Of a stretch of DNA of 64,000 nucleotides, positions 1 to 11,477 are shown one piece after another; within the stretch, counting starts at the first letter, position 1, and each line of letters opens with the position of its first letter. Made by a program: the position numbers and the translations under genes. The notes below the pieces were generated by a model. It saw nothing but the letters and a program-made list of their open reading frames with translations, ran no database searches and was not told the origin of the DNA. The DNA comes from Rhabdophis nuchalis. Lineage: Eukaryota; Chordata; Lepidosauria; Squamata; Natricidae. The stretch spans positions 148,547,503 to 148,611,502 of the forward strand of contig CM077645.1 in the NCBI GenBank assembly GCA_039707465.1. Reading direction: 5' to 3'.

Positions 1-87
1 CAGAATTCTCCAGCCAACAAAGCTGGCTGGAGATGTCTGGGAGCTGAAGTCCTTCAGACTTAAAGTTGCAAAGGTTGAAGACCCCTG
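1..87. mobile_element. Partial palindromic hAT-type MITE
   Basis: The segment matches the right half of the palindromic MITE at 41415-41549: an inverted core around GCTGGCTGGAGA, then a stretch ending in GACCCCTG. The left half lies outside the window. The class is inferred from the complete copies, which carry 8-bp target duplications. Confidence 0.75.
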
Positions 88-960
88 CAGGCTTAAGCAA
101 AATGAAAACAGATTGAATTGGGCAATCTGAAGGGCCGACAACTCTATTCGGAGACGAGGGCTGTTTTCTGTTTTCTCAACCCTCTATTGAAATAGCAAAT
201 GGACGTCTCATTTTGAAGGCTTCTTCTTCCAAGACATTAAAACTGAAAAAAATCATTTTAGGCAATTTTAGCATGAATTTACAGGTTTAAAGAAATAAGA
301 GGCTATTTGCAATAGGTTGGCATCAATGAAAAAAATGTTCCCAATTCAAATACATAGAGCTTTCAAAGGATGGATTTTTCTCTCAAATAGAGCACCACCC
401 CCCCAAAAGCAGAAACCACTCCTGTAAAAACATTGCAATTGCCATTTGATGCTATTTTTTTTAAATTGATGTTAATTAAATACAAATTTATTGAATAGCA
501 AGTTTACCTATTCTATAACCTTAGCTTTGGAAATTGTATGAAACTGCCAAAGTTCAGATATAACCTTGTGTATCGTTGCTTAACTTTAGGTAGAATATCT
601 TCAATCTCAAGTTCTTTACTTTAAAAGGAGCATAAATATGAATGGTTTTCACTAGCTGTCGTAATCATGAATCCACCAAGGACTTTTAAGGTAAAGATAT
701 AGAGACCTAAACAACTAAAATTAAGGTGGAACCTTCTGAAGATGCAAAGTAACAGGAGTCATGAGATGATATCAGAGATTTTCTGATGAAATAACCAAGA
801 CCCAGCTACCAAAAAAAAAAAAAAAAAAAAAGCAGTGTTTCTAAGGTGCTCCAAATGAAAAGTTTTGTTAATGTGATTCTTAGGTATCTCCAAGAAGCCT
901 GGCTCAAATCTGTCGCATGCTTCCACGAGCTAAATATATTGTTGCCTGAAATACTTTCCT
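88..960. other. AT-rich sequence, no gene seen
   Basis: There is no convincing coding frame or repeat family here. The only structure is a poly(A) run of about 21 bases near 811-831, which may be the tail of an old retrotransposed copy. This is probably intronic or intergenic DNA. Confidence 0.5.
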
Positions 961-1011
961 GGCAGTGGAGTATCCTCACTTGTTTGGATTGGCCCCAATG
1001 ACTGAGGCTGG

Positions 1012-2007
<996 letters not shown>

Positions 2008-2371
2008 ACAGGTAGTCCTCAACTTACGACCACAACTGAGCCCAACATTTATGTCGCTGCATGAGAAATTTGTTAGGTGAGTTTTGCCCCATTTTACGAC
2101 TTTTCTTTGCCGCCATTGTTAAGTGAATCGCTGCAGTTGTTAAATTAGTACCCTGGTTGTTAAGTGAATCTAGTTTCTCCATTGACTTTGCTTGTCAAAA
2201 GGTCACAAAAAGGGATCACATGACCTCGGGACACTGCCACCGTCATCAATGTGTATCAGTTGTCAAGCATCTGAACGTAAACCATATGACCACAGGAATG
2301 CTGCAATGGTCATAACAGTGAAAAATGGTCATAAGTCACTTTTTTGGTGCCATTGTACTTCAAATGGTCAC

Positions 2372-2836
2372 TGTTCTGACTCCCTCCTGACACAAGACAA
2401 ATGACTAGACTGACTGCTACTTGGCAGCTTGCCTGAACTAACCTTGACTAGAAGATAACACGATAAAAACTCTCCGACTCTGTAAAACTCTCTGACTCTG
2501 AAAAACCTCTCTGTTGTTTCCTGCAAACCTTTCTATGTTCCGAGGATTTCTTTTAAAGCCTCTTGGGAGGGGCCAGTCAATTAGGCAGCTGCTACTGATT
2601 ATCTTCGAATGCGTCGTTCTGCTAATTGTCGTTGCCTCCTCTCAATCCTTCTTAGCCTGACATCAGGGACAAACTGGGTTTCCTCCTCCCCACTACACCA
2701 AGCCCCAGGTGCCTCCTGATGCCTAGCCGGGCTCTCTGCTCTCTCACTCTCGGCCTCCTCCTCTAGAGCAGACTCATAGGACTCCTCACTAGAGGAATCC
2801 ATCAGCAGCTCATCCCGAGCCGGCTGGGCCACAACA
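2372..2836 (-). mobile_element. Solo LTR carrying a 77-codon acidic ORF
   Basis: The insert begins TG and ends CA. It is flanked by the exact direct repeat GGTCAC (2366-2371 and 2837-2842) and interrupts the surrounding Tigger-like element cleanly. Read on the minus strand, an ATG appears 10 bp inside the LTR and opens a 77-codon frame (2599-2832). A TATA-like TTTAAAAG lies downstream at about 2550. No internal retroviral or gypsy sequence remains, so this is a recombination product. A 5-6 bp duplication fits a Ty3/gypsy or an endogenous retroviral LTR; I cannot decide between them. Confidence 0.75.
2599..2832 (-). CDS. LTR-embedded acidic ORF, function unknown
   Basis: The 77-residue frame starts MAQPARDELLMDSSSEESYE. 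It continues Glu- and Ser-rich to about residue 50 and ends in a basic arginine-rich helix-like tail (RLRRIERRQRQLAERRIRR). It has no signal peptide or membrane segment. I do not recognise a domain. The acidic-then-basic layout and placement at the LTR start recall the acidic text in the insert at 22235-22437. It may be a leader or accessory peptide of the parental retroelement, or chance. There is no evidence that it is expressed. Confidence 0.35.
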   Translation of the reverse strand: MAQPARDELLMDSSSEESYESALEEEAESERAESPARHQEAPGAWCSGEEETQFVPDVRLRRIERRQRQLAERRIRR

Positions 2837-2925
2837 GGTCACTAAGTGAACTGTTGTAAGTTGAGGACTACCTCCATTCACAAGTTTTCAGAAGAATTTC
2901 TTAGGGTGATCTCTTTCCATTAGCG

Positions 2926-3007
2926 TTTGCAAAATGTATGATATGGAGCCTATTGGCATACCTGTGCCCATGTATGCCAATAGGCTCCATACCATACATT
3001 TTGCAAA
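2926..3007. repeat. Hairpin-forming inverted repeat
   Basis: Two 36-bp arms (2926-2961 and 2972-3007) are reverse complements with one mismatch, separated by a 10-bp loop. The arms begin TTTGCAAAATGTATG. No flanking duplication is evident, so it is unclear whether this is a tiny MITE or a local palindromic duplication. Confidence 0.85.
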
Positions 3008-3815
3008 GAGCATTTTAATACGCTTAGGCATGTGCAGTTACAGGAACTTTTAAATTGGTCTGTAAATAGCAGGAAGATGCCATAAAGCACAATTTAGCTC
3101 ACTCACTTTCATATTTCCAGCTTTCGCATTTGATGACAGTTAACCTCACTATGTTACTCTTGAAAAATGTTGATCTGGCCTTAGTTACTTCACCTTATCA
3201 TATCAGGATTAGTGCAATAGATTCCATACAGGGTTACTTTTGAAAAGCATTAAAAACCCACACTTATCCTGGAATTCTGTCGCCCATTTGCTAGTAGAAA
3301 TTACGGATAGAGGGAAGTGGTTCCATAACAAAGCAGATGCACTAACTTCTATTTTACTTCTGATATTAAAGTGCTGGTGACGAGCTTGAATAATTTATGG
3401 TCAGACTATTGAAAAGACTGTTTTCTGTCTGAACCTGTGCATCTACTGATATTGTCCTGTGCCAACAATCCTAAGAGTCATCCAAAACTTTTTTTGTTAA
3501 AAAAAACTTTTTGTATTGCTTTTTTTAATGACAGCTCAGGAACTATTTTTCAAAACTAGTCTACCTTACATCCTTACTAATAAATTCTTTCTAGACATCT
3601 CCATGGCTACATTTTGTATTTTAAATATTCGTATTGCTGCTGTGTTTTTCTACTGTCTATGGTGCCTAGATGTCTATGTTTTAGAGTCTCACAAAGAGAC
3701 CTCCGATAATAGGGGCAGTGCATCCCCCCTTGATCTTTTTGGTTTTTCTGAAGCAGCTTCCAGATTTTTGGGGTGGTAGTGGATTGCAAAGTATTGCACT
3801 GATTCTTCTCCTTCC
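3008..3815. other. Unassigned AT-rich sequence
   Basis: No repeat family or credible exon was recognised. The short frames between 3516 and 3904 have no recognisable motif or codon structure and look like chance. Confidence 0.4.
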
Positions 3816-3819
3816 TTCA

Positions 3820-5345
3820 GGATCAGTTCAGTTGTGTTGACTGTCAGGAGAGGAGAGACATCTAATCCCAAGCCCCTGTTTTGTGAGGTGCCCAAATTTA
3901 ACAACTACATGACATTGCTGGGTCATCAATATGCTGATAGTACCGAGCTTTAGATCTCCACCCGAGGCCACCTGAGCAATGTTGTGGTTGTCCTGTCACA
4001 GTGCCTAGAGGCTTAGGGGTCTGGATGAAGTATAATGTGTGTCAATTCAACCCAAACAAAAATGAGTAACTTTGGCCATTTGGAAACTGTCCCAAACAAA
4101 CCCGGTGTACAATTTGAGAATTAAACTGGACTCATAGATCCTGTTGAAAGACCAGGTGGCAGCCATGACTAGGAGTATATTCTGGTTTATTTTTTTATTT
4201 TTTTTATTTTATTACATTTATATCCCGCCCTTCTCCACAGAGGACCCAGGGCGGCGCACAGGAAATTTAAAAAGATATACAAAATAGAAAATGAATAAAT
4301 AATTTTAAATATATATTAAATAATCCCAATCCTATGCTAAAACCAATTATTTGAAACCCAATTTAAAACTTTTCTAAAAGTCCCCATGGGAGGTTAGGCT
4401 AGGCCGGCTTGATGAAAAAAGTATGTCTTTAGACATTGGCGGAAGAGGCGGAGGACGGTGATGGTCCGGAGTTCAGGGGGTAGGTCGTTCCAAAGGGCAG
4501 GGCCCGCCACAGAGAAGGCTCTTCCCCTGGGTGTCGCCAGTCGGCATTGTCCGGCCGACGGCACCCTGAGAAGGCCCTCTCTGTGGGAGCGTATCGGTCT
4601 AAGGGATGTATGGGGCAGGAGATGGTCTCGCATATAACTAGGCCCCGAGCCATGGAGCGCTTTAAAAATGGTCGTCAAAACCTTGGTTATGCACCATTTG
4701 CACCCATCTCGGGACCGAGAGTCTTTGATGACAGCCACTCATGTTCTTGTGATTTCTCATCTACAACACACTCTACACAGGTTGCCCTTAAAAATATTTG
4801 AAAGCTTCAGCCAGTACAAAATATGGAAATATGGTTGCACAAGCTGTAAATGGTATTGGATATTCAACATACAGTATGTATGCTCAACACCACTACTGTG
4901 TGAGCTACATTGATTGCCAGTGTGTTTCCAGTGCAATTCAAGGTGCTGGTTATTACCTTTAAAGCCCTTCATGGGTTACTGGAGGGACATTTTTCTCCTA
5001 GCTGTTTTTACCTGTCCAATTCAATTCGGCAGGTTGGCATATTATGGGTCCTGCCAGCCAAGGCATGTCGGCTGGCAAGGACTAGGAGACATGCTTTTTT
5101 TGCCGTAGTCCTGCCCTTTGGAATGTTCTCCTTTCAGAGATTAGGATGATTCCAATTTTATTGGCCTTACATACGGTTATGAAGACCTGGTTACCTGCCC
5201 TGATCTGGGGCCCCGAGGCTGTGATGGGCCTTGTATCTTCACTATATTAATTTCTGTAGTGATAGTTTTACTCAGTGGCATAAATATATTTATTCTGTAT
5301 TGCTTGTTGTTGCAGAATAATAATAATAAATATTATTATTATTAT
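3820..5345 (+). mobile_element. Old L2-type LINE fragment, split by a younger inverted L2
   Basis: The left part (about 3820-4178) translates in broken frames to a decayed YADDTQLYIS-like region followed by the segment downstream of the reverse-transcriptase active site. The right part (about 4691-5345) continues in register: a DRESLMTATHVLV-like stretch, then LHWLPV and the 3' UTR, ending in ATT-rich sequence. Frameshifts and stops are numerous. A minus-strand L2 copy (4179-4690) sits between the two halves. Confidence 0.7.
4179..4690 (-). mobile_element. Younger L2-type LINE 3' end inserted into an older L2
   Basis: The minus strand encodes the last 90 or so codons of ORF2 (FKALHGSGPSYMRD, SHREGLLRVPSAG, LWNDLPPEL) with an intact stop at 4394. 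It is followed by a 3' UTR with the conserved block CGCCCTGGGTCCTCTGTGG and an AT-rich tail near 4180-4205. The frame is much better preserved than in the surrounding copy, hence younger. Confidence 0.85.
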
Positions 5346-5349
5346 TTAC

Positions 5350-5645
5350 TTTATTCATTAAACATGAAACTCCGCCAACTGAACATTTAAAAATGCATTA
5401 CAAATACCATTGACTGGTGCTAATGGTTGATATGGTTTGCTGCCAGCATCCTAGGTATCAACCAAGTATCTTCTTAGAATGTAAGATGTTCCAAGTAGCG
5501 CAGTTTTTTGCAGTTCCGTTGGTGTTATTGCAGGAAGCTGCAATTTGTTGATGTATTTAGTAAAATTCTTGGACATGGTGCCAAGTGCCCCGATGACAAT
5601 GGGTATCACTGTGACATGCTTCATCCATAGCCCTGTAGTTTCATG
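5350..5645 (-). mobile_element. LINE C-terminal remnant (R4/Dong-like?)
   Basis: On the minus strand, 5640 down to about 5450 reads VIPIVIGALGTMSKNF and later TELQKTALLGTSYILRRYL before a stop, then an AT-rich tail with ATTATT. I recall this GALGT...LQK..LLGT..ILR pattern from C-terminal parts of reptile non-LTR elements, but the clade name is uncertain. Confidence 0.4.
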
Positions 5646-5654
5646 TAGTTATTA

Positions 5655-6009
5655 TTATTTTAATAAAATCATCATCATCATCATTATTAATATGTTATTT
5701 ATGTTGTGATGTCCAGAGTCATTTATTGACATAGCAGCTATAGAAATTAAATAAATAAATAAGAATAGGCAAACAGAGATATGTAGAGGGTTTTTAGTCC
5801 TTTCTCTAGATTATAATAATTTTAAAATAACAAAAATAAAATAAAAAATATATGATACAATATAATATAATAATAATTCTTCCTTTTGAAAAGAAAAATT
5901 GCATAACACATTGTGTTAATGGGTATATCTGAATAGGAAATGCTCTTGTATGTCTTGTGTAATATAGAACTTAAGAAAAAACTGGTTAGAACCTTTCAAA
6001 TGGAAACAG
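5655..6009. other. AT-rich low-complexity spacer
   Basis: It contains a short (ATC)n run near 5670 and AAATAAATAAATAAG near 5750. The rest is AT-rich with no gene. Confidence 0.5.
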
Positions 6010-6425
6010 TTTTTACAATAGAATAGAAGAGAATAGCAGAGTTGGAAGGAACCTTGGAGGTCATCTAGTCCAACCCCTTGCCTAGGCAGGAAACCCTACA
6101 CCACTTCAGACAAATGATTATCCAACATCTTCTTGAAGATTTCCAGTGTTGGGGTATTCCCAACTTCTGGAGGCAAGCTGTTCCAGAGGTTAATTGTTCT
6201 AACTGTCAGGAAATCTCTCCTCAGTTCTAAGTTGCTTCTCTCCTTGATTAGTTTCCACCCATTGCTTCTTGTTCTGCCCTCAGGTACTTTGGAGAATAGT
6301 TTGACTCCCTCTTCTTTGTGGCAACCCCTGAGATATTGGAACACAGCTATCCTGTCTCCCCTTGTCCTTCTTTTCATTAAACTAGACATACCCAGTTCCT
6401 TTAACTGTTCTTCATATGTTCATAT
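6010..6425 (-). mobile_element. CR1 LINE 3' end
   Basis: A 97-residue C-terminal ORF2 frame (6096-6389, minus) contains LRGCHKEEGVKLFS, RSNGWKL and LWNSLPPEV, the standard CR1 C-terminus. The 3' UTR on the plus strand reads GTTGGAAGGAACCTTGGAGG, and the element closes on an AGAAT-type tail at about 6016-6042. The 5' part is missing, as usual for CR1. Confidence 0.9.
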
Positions 6426-6458
6426 GTTTTCCCCCCCTCTTTCATTTCTCTTCAGTAC

Positions 6459-6633
6459 CAGTGGTGGGTTTCAAATTTTTTAAAACCTACTCTGTGGGTG
6501 TGGCCTATTTTGTGGGCGTGGCTTGGCAGTCATGTGACAGGGTGGGAGTGGCCACCTTTTAAAATGTGGTGAAACTCATTTAACAACGCTCTTGCTTAGC
6601 AACCAAAATTTTGGCTCAATTGTGATGATAAAT

Positions 6634-6665
<32 letters not shown>

Positions 6666-6819
6666 TCCTTTCTTCCTTTCCTTTCCTTTCCTTCCCGTTG
6701 GGTCACTGGTGGGTCAGATTTACTTCCAGGTACGCCAGTGGAACCCCCTCTCACCGGTTCTCTAAATTTCACCAACCGGCTCTCGCGAGTAGGTGCGAGC
6801 CTGCAGAAACCCACCACTG
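6459..6819 (-). mobile_element. hAT MITE with internal (TTTC)n array, copy A
   Basis: The ends are CAGTGGTGGGTTTC and its complement. The 8-bp flanks are TTCAGTAC and TTCAGCAC, a target duplication with one mismatch. An internal TTTC/TTCC tract (about 6629-6695) separates a terminal module from a block related to the Tigger-like element (CTTGCTTAGCAACC). Related copies lie at 22678, 33746 and 37836. It encodes no transposase. Confidence 0.9.
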
Positions 6820-7088
6820 TTCAGCACTGATAATAAAATGAAGAGCATGGTAAAAGGAATAATGGGCTCTTCCACACCATCTGAGCTTCCATAGAAATTT
6901 GCCATAGAAATCCTTTAAAGCCAAACTCTGAACCCGCCTACTCCCGTTAACCTTAAAATGCAGGGAACAACACTACATCGCAAGAAAGGTGCTAGGTGCC
7001 AAATTCACAGTGGGGGGAATAAGGATCACAGTGAACCACTGCAGTATTTCAAGAAAGACTAATTTTGCTATGGTTTTTCAACTAGTCG
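6820..7088. other. Unassigned sequence
   Basis: This lies between two MITEs. No gene or repeat was recognised. Confidence 0.4.
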
Positions 7089-7223
7089 CAGGGGTCTGCA
7101 AAGTTGGCTCTTTTAAGACTGGTGGACTTCAACTCCCAGAATTCCCCAGCCAGCTATGCTGGCTGGGGAACTCTGGGAGTTGAAGTCCACCAGTCTTAAA
7201 AGAGCCAACTTTGCAGACCCCTG
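7089..7223. mobile_element. 135-bp palindromic hAT-type MITE
   Basis: Nearly perfect palindrome: the left arm starts CAGGGGTCTGCAAAGTTGG, the right arm is its complement, and the centre is CCAGCTATGCTGG. It is the same length as the copies at 41415 and 56228. Flanking AACTAGT on both sides indicates a target duplication, with one end position ambiguous. Confidence 0.9.
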
Positions 7224-7581
7224 AACTAGTGCAACAAAGCCAACCATAAGTAAATTCTGTTCCAGAATGCATACAACATCAGGCATGGAGATGGTTTTGA
7301 ACTGTCAAAAGAAGCCCCCCCCCCCCTTATGGAAGTGCCTAATAGAGGGGTATATGGATAGCAAGCACACAGGATTTATTAGAGTATTGCAAGGGAATAT
7401 ATCCCACGTATTTCCTAGCCCATGACAATATCCTGCAGTTTGCTAGTCCCTAAGAGAAAAAGCAGGTGTTGCAGCCTTGAATTCTGTCTGAACTTCGATA
7501 TTTTACAACAGTATGACCGAAATGAAGAAAAAAAAACTCTCAGGTGTATTGATTAGTTCTAAATTGTGTGGTTCGTCATAC
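7224..7581. other. Intron-like sequence downstream of the exon
   Basis: This lies on the 3' side of the minus-strand exon. It holds a C run near 7316-7326 and nothing else recognisable. It would be the start of the next intron. Confidence 0.4.
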
Positions 7582-7746
7582 CTTCTTTCCTAAATCCCTT
7601 TGGCATCACACCAAACGTCTCCACTTCAGGTATTTGATCTTCTTCTGCATTGGAAACATTGGGTGGGACAGCCCTTCGTCCGCTCAAACCAGGAGGCATT
7701 TTCTTAGTTGGTTCTGACATTGTAGCTATCTCGCTGATGCCTCCCC
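7582..7746 (-). CDS. Putative first coding exon of an unidentified host gene
   Basis: On the minus strand a pyrimidine-rich tract leads to the acceptor GATGTAG (AG at 7748-7747). The exon begins at 7746, and an ATG at 7720-7718 in good context (A at -3) opens 46 codons plus one base. It runs to the donor GAAG|GTATGA, with the exon's last base at 7582. The peptide begins MSEPTKKMPPGLSGRRAVPP and ends in VMPKGFRKE. It is hydrophilic, with no signal peptide or membrane segment. The 26-nt leader after the acceptor implies an upstream non-coding exon. This is the only segment with both splice signals and protein-like composition. I do not recognise the gene. Confidence 0.6.
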
Positions 7747-8480
7747 TACATCAAGGAAGCAAAGAGGAAAAATGTTAATGCGCACAAGCCATTGCTACAC
7801 TAAGCTGATCATGCTATTACCCAGGGGAAGGGGGGGGGGGGAGGTGGTAGAAAAATAGATGCAAGCTAATGTCACAAAAATATTCCAATAAATTTCTCTT
7901 ACATGAATATATGACAAAAAAGCTAAGAAAAGAACATGGTCAATTTTCTAATAATATTCAGAATATTTCATTTTTTTTAAAAAAAGTATGCAACTTTAAA
8001 ATAAAATTAAAAAAAACTAAGCATGCTATCTCTTTGATCCTATACAAACTACCAGAAAAAAATGTACATGAAACTCATTGGATTTCACAATTCCTGGGTC
8101 AATTATAGTATGTATATTGAGGCTTCCTGAAAATGCTTTCCACAATTTAGTACAGCTTGCTCATAAAATATGTTCTCTATGCTCAACTGTTCCCAAGAAC
8201 CAGCTCAAGCAATCATGCAAAATATTTTTTCAGCAATTAATAGACTATGAAATCAATTAATCATTAGAATGAATTTTAAGGCATATACCTTGTCTTAGAA
8301 GTTGTGTGCCTTGTTTCTCCTCGGTTTCACAAATAGAGCAAACTCTATCCAAATATAGGCTTGAGCAAATGCTATATATGGTCTCTTCTACCCCCACCAC
8401 GCCCTTCCTCCATCCCCTCCCTTCATGCCTGCAACATGACAGTCATCGTAAAACAAGGGGAGAGTTGTCTCTGCTCCTCT
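7747..8480. other. Intron-like AT-rich sequence
   Basis: It contains a G run near 7829-7841 and A/T-rich stretches with weak open frames (7869-8509). None has recognisable protein features. Confidence 0.4.
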
Positions 8481-8482
8481 TC

Positions 8483-8990
8483 TCTATTTTTTTAAAAATA
8501 TTTTATTGAACATTTTAATAGCAATAATAAGAACTCATGCAAACTAAAAGAGAATGAGAAATAAGAAAAATGAAAGAAAAAGGTAAACGTGCAATAAGAA
8601 AAAGTATAGAAGAAAGTAGGAAAAAAAATCAAAAGTGACTTGTGATACTCTTAACAGCAGTTATAAGTATAATTATATTTTAACCTTTCTCTCTAAAGTT
8701 ACACCGTGTCTCTCTCCTTTCTACAATTTGTCCTAAGCATAAAACTATAAATCACAAGTTCACTTTAAAAAAACAACACAAAATTGTATCAACCATTTCT
8801 CCACGCTAGCTTGTGCCGAATCTTTCCATCTTTGTGCATTTAATAATCTTGCCACAGTACAGTAACAATATATTGATATAAATGTTCATGGCTTTTTTCT
8901 ATCTGTTTATTCATCAATCCTAAATGAAAAAGTTCTGGATTCAATTGAATATTAATCTGTTCCACTTCTCTTATTAGCTTTTCTCCATCT
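8483..8990 (-). mobile_element. L1 LINE 3' end (ORF2 C-terminus, decayed)
   Basis: The minus strand contains ARLLNAQRWKDS, a match to the L1 ORF2p C-terminal motif that also appears as ARMLLAQRWKDP at 25046-25258. It is followed by an A-rich 3' UTR towards 8483. Stops and frameshifts show it is dead. Confidence 0.65.
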
Positions 8991-9311
8991 GATTCTCATT
9001 TGAGAAGCAAATTAATACTAATCGTTTAAAGGGTTATATAGAGACTGAAAGATGGAAAATATAACTACAACGGAATATAACTATAAACTATAATAAACAA
9101 TAGGCTTTCTCGGCCTTTAGAACAGTCTGTATTTCTGTACTGGATGTGCAACATAAATATCATAAGATGATCGCAAACAAAATTATGACAAGATTTTTAA
9201 CTCAAATCAGAACTGAATTCGGAGAAAGAGTTTAAAGCCATTGCCAATTACAGATATGAGGCAATGGATGGAGTCTGAAATATATATTTTAAACAGCTCT
9301 TGGAAATTCAA

Positions 9312-10905
9312 CTAAACCTTGAGATGCAGATGCAATTCCCAAGGGAGTTTAACTGGCCCAGTAAGGGTACAAAAAGGGGTATGGCAAGGTTGCATCCTGT
9401 CCCTCTCCCTCTTTAACTTTTATATTAATCCCATGATTGATCTCTTACAGAACCCTGATTTCCATCCTCCTAGCCTAGCAAAACACAAAGTTCCAATTCT
9501 CTTATATGCTGATGATGCCGCTATTATCTCACAAACCCCCGTAGGACTGAAGAGAGCAATTAGGGCAACACTCAACTATTGCAGGCAAACCAAGCTGGTC
9601 CTGAACTTTGATAAATCAAAAAATTTAGTGTTTGCTAAAAGACCTAGCCTATAACCCTGGAAAATAGAAGGACATAGTCTGGAACAGATTAGAACATTTA
9701 GGTACCTTGGGGTGGTTTTCCATGCACAAGGGACATGGAAGGCACACCCTGAATAACATATTCCAAGCAGCCATTAGGTCCTCAAATGCAATTAAACATT
9801 TCTTTTACACAGGCAGAGGTCAGTTAGTACCTGCTGCCTTAAAACTTTTTGAAGTCAAAACATTGGCACAAATTCTATATGGGGCACAAACAGGAATCCT
9901 CATAAAGAAAGACTTGTTAGAAACCATACAAACCAAATTCCTGCAAGCTATCTTCGCTGCACCCAATGGAACTCCAAATGCCCAGTTAAGAATTGAGGCA
10001 GGTATGCCTCAACTTCAGGTAAGAGCCTGGAAGACGATGATCATTCATTGGCTTAAAATGCAATTCTTTCCAGAGGGGCTGTCCCCACTAGTGTTGATTG
10101 ACAACTTCCCCTCCCCCTGGAATCAGGCAATTGAGCACAAGCTGGGCACTTATGGGCTCTCACTGGTACTTTTAATGGGGTCTCACTGGTACTTTGATCA
10201 AGCGAAGCAAGTAGTAATCAGTAGGATGAAGGACATGAAGTTCCATGAAGAACTAAATAGATTTCCTTCCCACAATAGGAACAGAATCGGCAAGATATTT
10301 AAATAACTTCATCTTCCCAAAACAAAAAATAGCCTTCTTCAGAGCCAGATTTAACATTCTTCCTTCAACACTTCTCCAGGAGAGGTATAAGAGAACACCT
10401 ATAGCAGAATGGGCCTGTATATGTGGTAAAGGAGAAGTGGAAGTTATCTCACATGTTCTACTACACTGTGAGCTATACAGAGCTTGCAGGTCTGCATATA
10501 TTCTCCCCTTATTAGAGAGATTACCAGGGAGGGCAGACAATTTTTATCTAGACTTCCTCCTCCAGGACACGAACCTGGCTACCACGCATGCAGTGGCAAA
10601 GTTCTGTGCTGCTGCAATGTCCATAAGAAAAAAATTGGTTATAGAAGTATAGTTGTGATCTTGTACCAATCATTTGAACATATCTCTAACACTTTCTGGA
10701 CCATTGTATTTACTTACATACTTAACGCTTTTACCCCCAGGTAAACCAGCAAGTGACCTGAACAAAGTGAGAACATGTATGCTACTTTTCACTTGTAAGC
10801 TAACATTTTTAAAATAATATCTTAAAGTTAGTACTTTTTAACATATGGTTAAATGTAATGTATATTGCTGGTCTTTGACTGTAATAAAGATTTATACTTA
10901 CACTT
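9312..10905 (+). pseudogene. Decayed non-LTR retrotransposon, reverse-transcriptase and C-terminal region
   Basis: Frame 9319-9654 has the reverse-transcriptase motifs VWQGCILSLSLFNFYIN and LLYADDAAI, where YADD is the catalytic motif. It continues after stops and shifts through 9707-10306. At about 10410-10650 comes a C-terminal zinc-finger-like pattern, C-x-C-x8-H-x4-C, seen in ICGKGEVEVISHVLLHC. The 3' UTR ends near 10905 with AATAAAG. It differs from the L2 and CR1 copies here. The clade (RTE, Vingi or I-like) is not settled. The 5' half, including the endonuclease, is absent. Confidence 0.75.
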
Positions 10906-11474
10906 TTAATCATTTGAGTGTAAAAGTCATATAGTACAGTATTTGCATTTAAAGATGCATTTTACATGCAAACTCTTCTGACCTCCCACTGTTTTGGCAG
11001 ATGATAAAGATTGTGGCATTACATATGGCAATCTCCAAGTTTTGCCTAGTGCTTCCTTTGATTCTTTTGGTGTCACATGCAGATTTTAAAAATCTAGGCT
11101 TTTAAATATCTGATGACCAATTTCTTCTACCTTAGTAGGAGGTTCAGAGAAAATGCTATAAACAGCTGTCTCTAAATCTTCCCAGTTCACAGACAGCAAG
11201 ATTAGAAAACAAAGGTCAAAAGAATCTATTTCCTTTTTTATTATTTTATTTTATTTCCCCTCATATTGGCTACAACAAAATAATCAACTAGTTCTCCAAA
11301 CTCCCCAGCACTAGGTATTTGGAAGTTTATGATATCCTGCAAAGATTGTTTGAAGAGCAAGATCCTAATGGCTCACTGAAACAATAGCAAGGAAGGCGCC
11401 ATTTTAACTCTAGGAGTACAGTATTCCAAAAGAGGGAAGCCGATATGAAGAAGTCTCCCCCTAGTACCTGATGT
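10906..11474. other. Unassigned sequence
   Basis: No exon or repeat was recognised apart from a short AT-rich tract near 11230-11260. Confidence 0.4.
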
Positions 11475-11477
11475 TAT

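Larger units (their letters stand above)
2008..2874. mobile_element. Tigger-like (Tc1/mariner-type) non-autonomous element, split by a solo LTR
   Basis: The outer ends are inverted repeats: CAGGTAGTCCTCAACTTACG on the left and a complement ending GTTGAGGACTACCT on the right. Related copies occur at 21350, 23925, 35006, 38854 and 57828. The interior is the repeated text GTTAAGTGAATC, typical of this family, with no transposase frame. The LTR at 2372-2836 interrupts it. Tigger membership is inferred from terminus style and a likely TA target site. Confidence 0.7.
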
